Assembly (NCBI RefSeq): GCF_900167555.1
Contig: NZ_FUYF01000003.1
Span: 186,001-250,000 of the forward strand
Direction of reading: 5' to 3'
Length of the DNA: 64,000 nt
Source of the DNA: Gemmiger formicilis
GTDB taxonomy: Bacteria > Bacillota > Clostridia > Oscillospirales > Ruminococcaceae
The notes beneath the pieces were generated by a model. That model was given only the letters and a program-made list of their open reading frames with translations. It was not told where the DNA came from and did not search any database. Positions 59,664 to 64,000 of the stretch are shown one piece after another (the first letter of the stretch is position 1; every line of letters begins with the position of its first letter). The position numbers and the translations under genes were made by a program.

Positions 59664-60426
59664 CTTTTTTCGGGAAGAATTTGCGCTTGAGGAAGGCTGT
59701 GCCCTTGCGCAGCCAGTTCTGGTGCTCCATGTAAACGATGCTCAGTTCCTCAAAGCTGATGTTGTTCGTGGTGAGCCAGGCGTCCAGCAGGCGCTCACTC
59801 ACAAAGCCAAAGACCCGGCGGTCATTGACCGTGTAGCCCGTCATGTCCAGCTCCCGCTCAAGCTCAAACAGAATGTCGAACAGCCAGGTGCAGTAGTGCT
59901 GCAAAAGTTCCTTCTTCATGACGAACATGTTGAAGTGGTGGCCGTGGGTCTTGGACATATACAGGTCATACGCGGGCAGGTACTCGGGGCATTTGCGCGC
60001 AATGATGGCGCGGGTCACCTCCAGATCCTGCTTGTGATGGGCGTGGATATACTGGGTGTAGTTCGTCTCAATAAAATAGTGGCGCTCCTTCGGCAGGACG
60101 ACGTTCGTCGTAGCCAGAATGCTGCAGAGCTCCTCATGGCTGATGACACGCGACTTCTTGTCCGCAAAGCGGCTTTTGCGGCGGCTGGCAAAATAGCGGC
60201 GGTAATGCACGATGCCGATATAATCGGAATCGATGTTGTGCGCCGCCCAGTACAGGCCCGTCAGCTCGCAGAAATTTGCGTTGCGCTCCGAGATATTGTC
60301 GCCGGTATCATCGCCGATATAGCCGCAGGCCGGGTGGACGGCATGGCCCATCTGTACCGGAAGGTACATCGGGTCATCCGGCACCCAGTACGGTTTATGC
60401 GTTGCTACGATAATGGTGGTCTGCAA
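59656..60426 (-). CDS. DUF4422 family putative glycosyltransferase
   Basis: A 256-residue protein. It starts IIVATHKPYWVPDD, with GDNISERNANFCELTGLYWA then DYIGIVHYRRYF, all characteristic of DUF4422 (capsular polysaccharide GTs). The C-terminus has the short helix-rich end EELSIVYMEHQNWLRK. It starts with TTG 60426 because an in-frame TAG lies just upstream. It is first in the operon. Confidence 0.88.
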   Translation of the reverse strand: MQTTIIVATHKPYWVPDDPMYLPVQMGHAVHPACGYIGDDTGDNISERNANFCELTGLYWAAHNIDSDYIGIVHYRRYFASRRKSRFADKKSRVISHEELCSILATTNVVLPKERHYFIETNYTQYIHAHHKQDLEVTRAIIARKCPEYLPAYDLYMSKTHGHHFNMFVMKKELLQHYCTWLFDILFELERELDMTGYTVNDRRVFGFVSERLLDAWLTTNNISFEELSIVYMEHQNWLRKGTAFLKRKFFPKKDA

Positions 60427-60489
60427 TGTGTTCTACCCGCCTTACATACATTCCTATACTCTTTTTCCTGGTGAGCTTGCTAAACCTAT

Positions 60490-60517
60490 AGTATAACGCT
60501 TTTTGGCAGGAATACAA
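60490..60517 (-). promoter_or_regulatory. Promoter of the polysaccharide operon
   Basis: On the - strand TTGTAT (60517-60512), 16-base spacer and TATACT (60495-60490), about 65 bases before the first start codon. Confidence 0.6.
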
Positions 60518-60537
60518 GTTACAGAACGGTAAAAAGG

Positions 60538-62427
60538 TCATTCGCCCTCGTTTTCAAAGGTTTCCTGCTCCTCGGCCAGCTTTTCCCACTCGTCGTAGAG
60601 CTCCTGCTGGTGGAAGCGGGTGTCGTCAAGCTCGTCGCATTTGTCGCGCAGCAGCAGATGGTCGCGCAGGACCTCGGGGTCGTTGATCTCATTTTCCAGC
60701 TCGACAATATGCGCACCCAGCTCCTCGATCTCGCTCTCCACCTTTTTCAGGCGGGCGCGGACCTCGGCGCGGTGCTTGCGCTGCTCCTTGCCGTATGCCT
60801 GCTTTTTGGCAGTGTCATCGGTCTTTTGCTGCTCCTGGGTTTTACCGGCGTCACGGTTTTGCAGGGCGGCAAAGCTCGGGTAAAACGTCGCTTTGCCGTC
60901 CTCCAGGTACATGATCGGGCAGCCCAGCGTCTGCATCAGGTAGCGGTCATGGGTGACGAGCAGCAGTGTGCCGGTGTAGGCCGCCAGCGCCTGGGTCAGG
61001 CTCTCGCGCATGTAGATGTCCAGGTGGTTCGTCGGCTCGTCCAGGAACATCAGGTTCGGGCGCTCGAGCGCCAGCTCAGCAAAGCGCAGGCGGGCCAGCT
61101 CACCGCCGGACAGCGACGCACAGTCCTTAAAGACCTCCTCACCGCGGTAGCCGAAGCGTGCCAGATGGCTGCGGACCTCGAGCTCGGTAAAGCGCGGGTA
61201 CTGGTTCCAGATAGCGTCAATGACGCGGCCTGCGCGGCGGGCCTGCTGCTGAGTGAATACGCCCGGCTTGGCGCCGCTGCCCAGGCGGACCATACCACCC
61301 GACGGGCGGCGCTTGCCGTCCAACACCTGCAAAAGCGTGGACTTGCCTGCGCCGTTGGGACCTGCAATGACGAGCTTGTCCCCGCGGTGAACGACGTAAT
61401 CCAGGGCGTCGATGAGGGTGCGTTCACCGATATGGACGCTCAGATTCTTCATGATGACCAGCTCGTCATAGGGCTCAATGTCGTACTCAAAGCGAAAGTT
61501 CAGCTCCCACGCCTCAGTGGTCGGGGCCTCGACGATCTCGAGCTTTTCCAGCTGCTTGCGGCGGCTCTGGGCCATCTTCGTCGTGGAGGCGCGCACAAGA
61601 TTACGGTCCACGTAGTCCTGCAATTTGGCAGCTTTTTCTACAGCGGCGTCATGCAGCTTCTGCTGGCGCTCGTCAGCGGCCTCGCGCTGGGGCAGATAGG
61701 CCGAGTAGTTGCCGCGGTAGGTCTTGATGCTCTTGCCGCGCAGCTCCCAAATGCGGGTGCAGACGGCGTCGAGGAAGTAGCGGTCATGGCTGACAACGAG
61801 CACCGCACCGCGGTAGGCTTTCAGATAATTTTCGAGCCACTCCATCGTTTCCAGGTCCAGATGGTTCGTCGGCTCGTCCAGGATCAGCAGGTCGGGGCGC
61901 TCCAGCAGCAGCCGTGCCAGACGTAGCCGGGTCTGCTCACCGCCCGAAAGCACGCCCGCCAGCTTTGTCCAGGTGTCGGCGGGAAAGCCCATGCCGTTGA
62001 GCACCTTTTTGATCTGGGTGTCCATGTTATAAGCGTCCATCGCGTCGATGACAGCGGTGCAGTGGGCGATCTTTTCGGTCAGTTCCGCATTGTGCGGGTC
62101 TGCGGCCAGCTGCTTTTGCAGCGCGTCCATCTCCTGCATGGCGTCAAGCGCCGGGGTAAAGACCAGCCGCATTGTGGCATAGATGTCCAGTGACGGGTCC
62201 AGCCGGGCGTTCTGTTCAAGGTAGCCGGTAGTCACGCCGGTGCCGAACGCGGCATCTCCGGCGTCGGGCAGGCTCTCGCCGCAGAGGATCCGCAAAAGCG
62301 TCGTCTTGCCGGTGCCGTTGGCACCGATGATGCCGATACGATCCCCGCGCTCGACACCTGCATTTACATCACGCAGTACCTCGTGTTCGCCGAAGCTCTT
62401 GCCTAAGTTTTGAAGTTCCAACAACAT
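60538..62427 (-). CDS. ABC-F family ATPase
   Basis: A 629-residue cytosolic protein with two ABC domains. The first has GIIGANGTGKTTLLRIL, LSGGEQTRLRLARLL and LLILDEPTNHLDLETM; the second has VIAGPNGAGKSTLLQVL, LSGGELARLRFAEL and LMFLDEPTNHLD. A linker lies between, and the C-terminus is a charged coiled coil (about 530-629). ABC-F proteins act at the ribosome E site and some give antibiotic resistance; no specific type can be stated. Confidence 0.92.
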   Translation of the reverse strand: MLLELQNLGKSFGEHEVLRDVNAGVERGDRIGIIGANGTGKTTLLRILCGESLPDAGDAAFGTGVTTGYLEQNARLDPSLDIYATMRLVFTPALDAMQEMDALQKQLAADPHNAELTEKIAHCTAVIDAMDAYNMDTQIKKVLNGMGFPADTWTKLAGVLSGGEQTRLRLARLLLERPDLLILDEPTNHLDLETMEWLENYLKAYRGAVLVVSHDRYFLDAVCTRIWELRGKSIKTYRGNYSAYLPQREAADERQQKLHDAAVEKAAKLQDYVDRNLVRASTTKMAQSRRKQLEKLEIVEAPTTEAWELNFRFEYDIEPYDELVIMKNLSVHIGERTLIDALDYVVHRGDKLVIAGPNGAGKSTLLQVLDGKRRPSGGMVRLGSGAKPGVFTQQQARRAGRVIDAIWNQYPRFTELEVRSHLARFGYRGEEVFKDCASLSGGELARLRFAELALERPNLMFLDEPTNHLDIYMRESLTQALAAYTGTLLLVTHDRYLMQTLGCPIMYLEDGKATFYPSFAALQNRDAGKTQEQQKTDDTAKKQAYGKEQRKHRAEVRARLKKVESEIEELGAHIVELENEINDPEVLRDHLLLRDKCDELDDTRFHQQELYDEWEKLAEEQETFENEGE

Positions 62428-62496
62428 AGCGGTACATCCTCAATTCCAAAATGATGCCGCCGCCTGACAAACGGGCAGCGGCAGTGCGCCCTTGCC

Positions 62497-63252
62497 TTAC
62501 AGCAGGGCTTCGTTGCTGTGGCGGCGGTTGCGCACACCGATATTTTCTAGTTCCTCCGGCTCCATCACGATGCGGTAGAGCTCCTCATAGGAGCTCACCG
62601 TATATTTGGGCGTGATGCCGGACTTGTTTTCAAGATTGCCGGGGTTGAACCAGCAGGTATCCACGCCGGCGTTCAGGCCGCCCTTGATGTCGGCCAGCAG
62701 ATCGTCGCCGACCATCAGCACACGGCTCTTGTTCGTGATGCCGAGGTCACGGAAGGCATGCTCAAACAGCTTGGCGCTGGGCTTGGCCGCGCCGACCTTC
62801 TCGGAAATATAGATGCCGTCCATGTACCTGTCGATGCCGGAGGCCGCAATGCGGGACTCCTGCACGGCAATGGCACCGTTCGAGACGAGGGCCAGCGTGG
62901 CGACCTCGCTCAGCTCCTCCAGCGCGGTCAGTGCGCCGGGCAGCAGGTCGGCATGGGTCGCCAGCAGCTCCTCATAGCGGTCATTCATGGCCTTGCCCTT
63001 GCCGTTGTCGGGCAGCTGCATGGCCTGCATGAAGCGGGAGAAGCGGATCTGGAACAGCTTCTGCTTGTTCAGCTGGCCTTTGGCCAGCGAATCCCACAGC
63101 TCGCGGTTGACCTTGTGGTAGGTATCATAAGTGGCCTCGTCGTGGGGCAGCTCGTACTCGGCGAGCATATCGGTCAGGGCCTGGCGCTCTGCGGCGTCAA
63201 AGTCCAAAATCGTATTGTCAACGTCCAGAAGGACGCAGGTATAAATTGCCAT
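62497..63252 (-). CDS. YjjG-type HAD pyrimidine nucleotidase
   Basis: A 251-residue HAD phosphatase: motif I VLLDVDNTILDFDAAE, motif II LALVSNGAI, lysine in GAAKPSAKLFEHA and motif IV VLMVGDDLLADIKGGLNAG. The pattern fits YjjG/YfnB-like 5'-nucleotidases that clear noncanonical pyrimidine nucleotides. Its RBS is GAGG, and it lies 18 bases after the surface protein gene. Confidence 0.85.
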   Translation of the reverse strand: MAIYTCVLLDVDNTILDFDAAERQALTDMLAEYELPHDEATYDTYHKVNRELWDSLAKGQLNKQKLFQIRFSRFMQAMQLPDNGKGKAMNDRYEELLATHADLLPGALTALEELSEVATLALVSNGAIAVQESRIAASGIDRYMDGIYISEKVGAAKPSAKLFEHAFRDLGITNKSRVLMVGDDLLADIKGGLNAGVDTCWFNPGNLENKSGITPKYTVSSYEELYRIVMEPEELENIGVRNRRHSNEALL

Positions 63253-63270
63253 CTTTGTAACCTCGTATGC

Positions 63271-64000
63271 TTATTGCGGTGTGGAATCGGCGGAGGTCGA
63301 CTCCGGCATCGGCGTGGGCACAGCGGTGGGTTCCGGCGTAGCCGCGGCGCTGACAGTCAGCACAAAGACGCTGTCCGCACCGTTGTTGACCGCGTGGATG
63401 TGGTAGGTGCCGGGCTCGTTGGCCGTGAAGGTCACCTGCGTGCCCGTTGTGCGCCAGGAGGTCTCCTCGCAGCCCCAAAGCGTGTCGCCGCTGCCGTTTT
63501 CCACGGTAGCCGTCAGCGTCGTACTCTGGCCTGCGGTCAGCGTGCCTGTGCCGCTGATGTTGATCGTGGTGGCCTCGGCCTCCACGGTGACGATCAGCTG
63601 TGCCGTCGAGAAGGTGCCGTTGATCTCAATGCCTGCCTTGATCGTGTAGGTCCCGGCAGCATCGGGCTTGAAGGTCAGGCTGCTGCCGTTCTTCTCCATC
63701 TCATCGTTGATGGACCACTGGACGTTCGCGGCGTCGTAGGCCTTGTTGCCCAGCTTGACCGCGGCATTGACAGTCAGGCTTTCGCCCTGCTTGATCGTCG
63801 TATCTCCCTTGTCCAGCGTCAGCTCGACGCGGGCGTCATTGAACATGGCCTTGACGGAGATGTCCTTGGTAATATTGTCATAGCGGGTCGCGGTGGTGAC
63901 GCCGTCGCTCCACTTGTAGAACACAAAGCCCTCCGCCGCCACTGCCGTGACGTTGACGCTTGTGCCGGAGTCGGCCTGAATTTCGACGCTGGACACGCCG
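63271..64000 (-). CDS. C-terminal part of a secreted Ig-like/B-repeat protein (partial)
   Basis: The last 240 or so residues of a gene that continues beyond the right edge. It has a B-repeat-like unit (SVNVTAVAAEGFVFYKWSDG then NITKDISVKAMF), then Ig-like or PKD-like domains (TLDKGDTTIKQGESLTVNAA, GTYTIKAGIEING, LTATVENGSGDTLWG, EPGTYHIHAVNNG) and a Pro/Thr-rich tail ending SADSTPQ. No LPXTG or membrane helix is visible at the C-terminus, so any anchor must be elsewhere. Likely extracellular. Confidence 0.75.
   Translation of the reverse strand, partial: GVSSVEIQADSGTSVNVTAVAAEGFVFYKWSDGVTTATRYDNITKDISVKAMFNDARVELTLDKGDTTIKQGESLTVNAAVKLGNKAYDAANVQWSINDEMEKNGSSLTFKPDAAGTYTIKAGIEINGTFSTAQLIVTVEAEATTINISGTGTLTAGQSTTLTATVENGSGDTLWGCEETSWRTTGTQVTFTANEPGTYHIHAVNNGADSVFVLTVSAAATPEPTAVPTPMPESTSADSTPQ

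Overview
The window reads as chromosome from a high-GC (about 60 %) Gram-positive member of the Clostridia, most like the Oscillospiraceae/Ruminococcaceae (Faecalibacterium, Subdoligranulum or Gemmiger type). The evidence is Firmicutes gene order (nusB-xseA-xseB-ispA-dxs-tlyA-nadK-argR-recN; hprK-murB-rapZ-whiA), T-box and lysine riboswitches, WhiA, HPr kinase, RNase M5, a SpoIIM-like protein and a CCA-encoding tRNA-Ala. The genus is inferred from style, not from a marker gene. Nearly all of the sequence is coding and most genes sit in tight, overlapping operons.

Layout. (1) 1-9551, + strand: end of nusB, a TsaD-like paralog, exonuclease VII, isoprenoid precursor genes (ispA, dxs), a DUF212 membrane protein, tlyA, NAD kinase, argR and recN. 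(2) 9592-11166: promoter, tyrosine T-box and tyrS. (3) 11241-12128: an AT-rich alpha/beta hydrolase that looks acquired, and a decayed M20 peptidase tail. (4) 12172-15453: radA, an SseB-family gene and a TIM-barrel gene of unknown role. (5) 15501-18604: two small hypothetical genes, a gene-poor stretch with a perfect 12-bp palindrome, a Xer-type recombinase overlapping a SpoIIM-like gene tail to tail, and a TIGR04086 membrane gene. (6) 18619-22988, - strand: yajC, tgt and queA, interrupted by a WYL regulator plus GyrI-like pair. (7) 23027-27909: lysine riboswitch, then asd-dapA-dapB-capA-like-ACT. (8) 27961-31715: an XRE/DUF6773/CPBP operon on - and nadE on +. (9) 31772-39435, - strand: alanine T-box, alaS, HIT, a phosphoribosyltransferase, comEC, holA and rnmV. 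(10) 39498-41607: DUF421 gene, tRNA-Ala(GGC) and pfkA. (11) 41655-50698, - strand: hprK-PHP-ROK kinase-murB-rapZ-whiA-dnaE. (12) 50721-60517, - strand: an eight-gene surface-polysaccharide operon. (13) 60538-64000, - strand: ABC-F protein, YjjG-type nucleotidase and the end of a secreted Ig-like protein.

How the genes work together. The lysine riboswitch controls entry to the diaminopimelate/lysine branch, and a free-standing ACT protein in the same operon may add regulation. The alaS T-box specifier is best read as GCC, which matches the anticodon of the tRNA-Ala gene about 0.9 kb away. The hprK operon joins carbon-status sensing, sugar phosphorylation, peptidoglycan synthesis and replication.

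The least explained parts are the polysaccharide operon (two RgpF-family proteins, one shortened, and an acyltransferase whose only well-placed start is ATC), a ComEC whose beta-lactamase-like tail has lost its metal ligands, a hairpin terminator at the very start of the predicted tgt transcript, and the palindrome upstream of the Xer recombinase. No CRISPR array, insertion sequence or prophage was seen.
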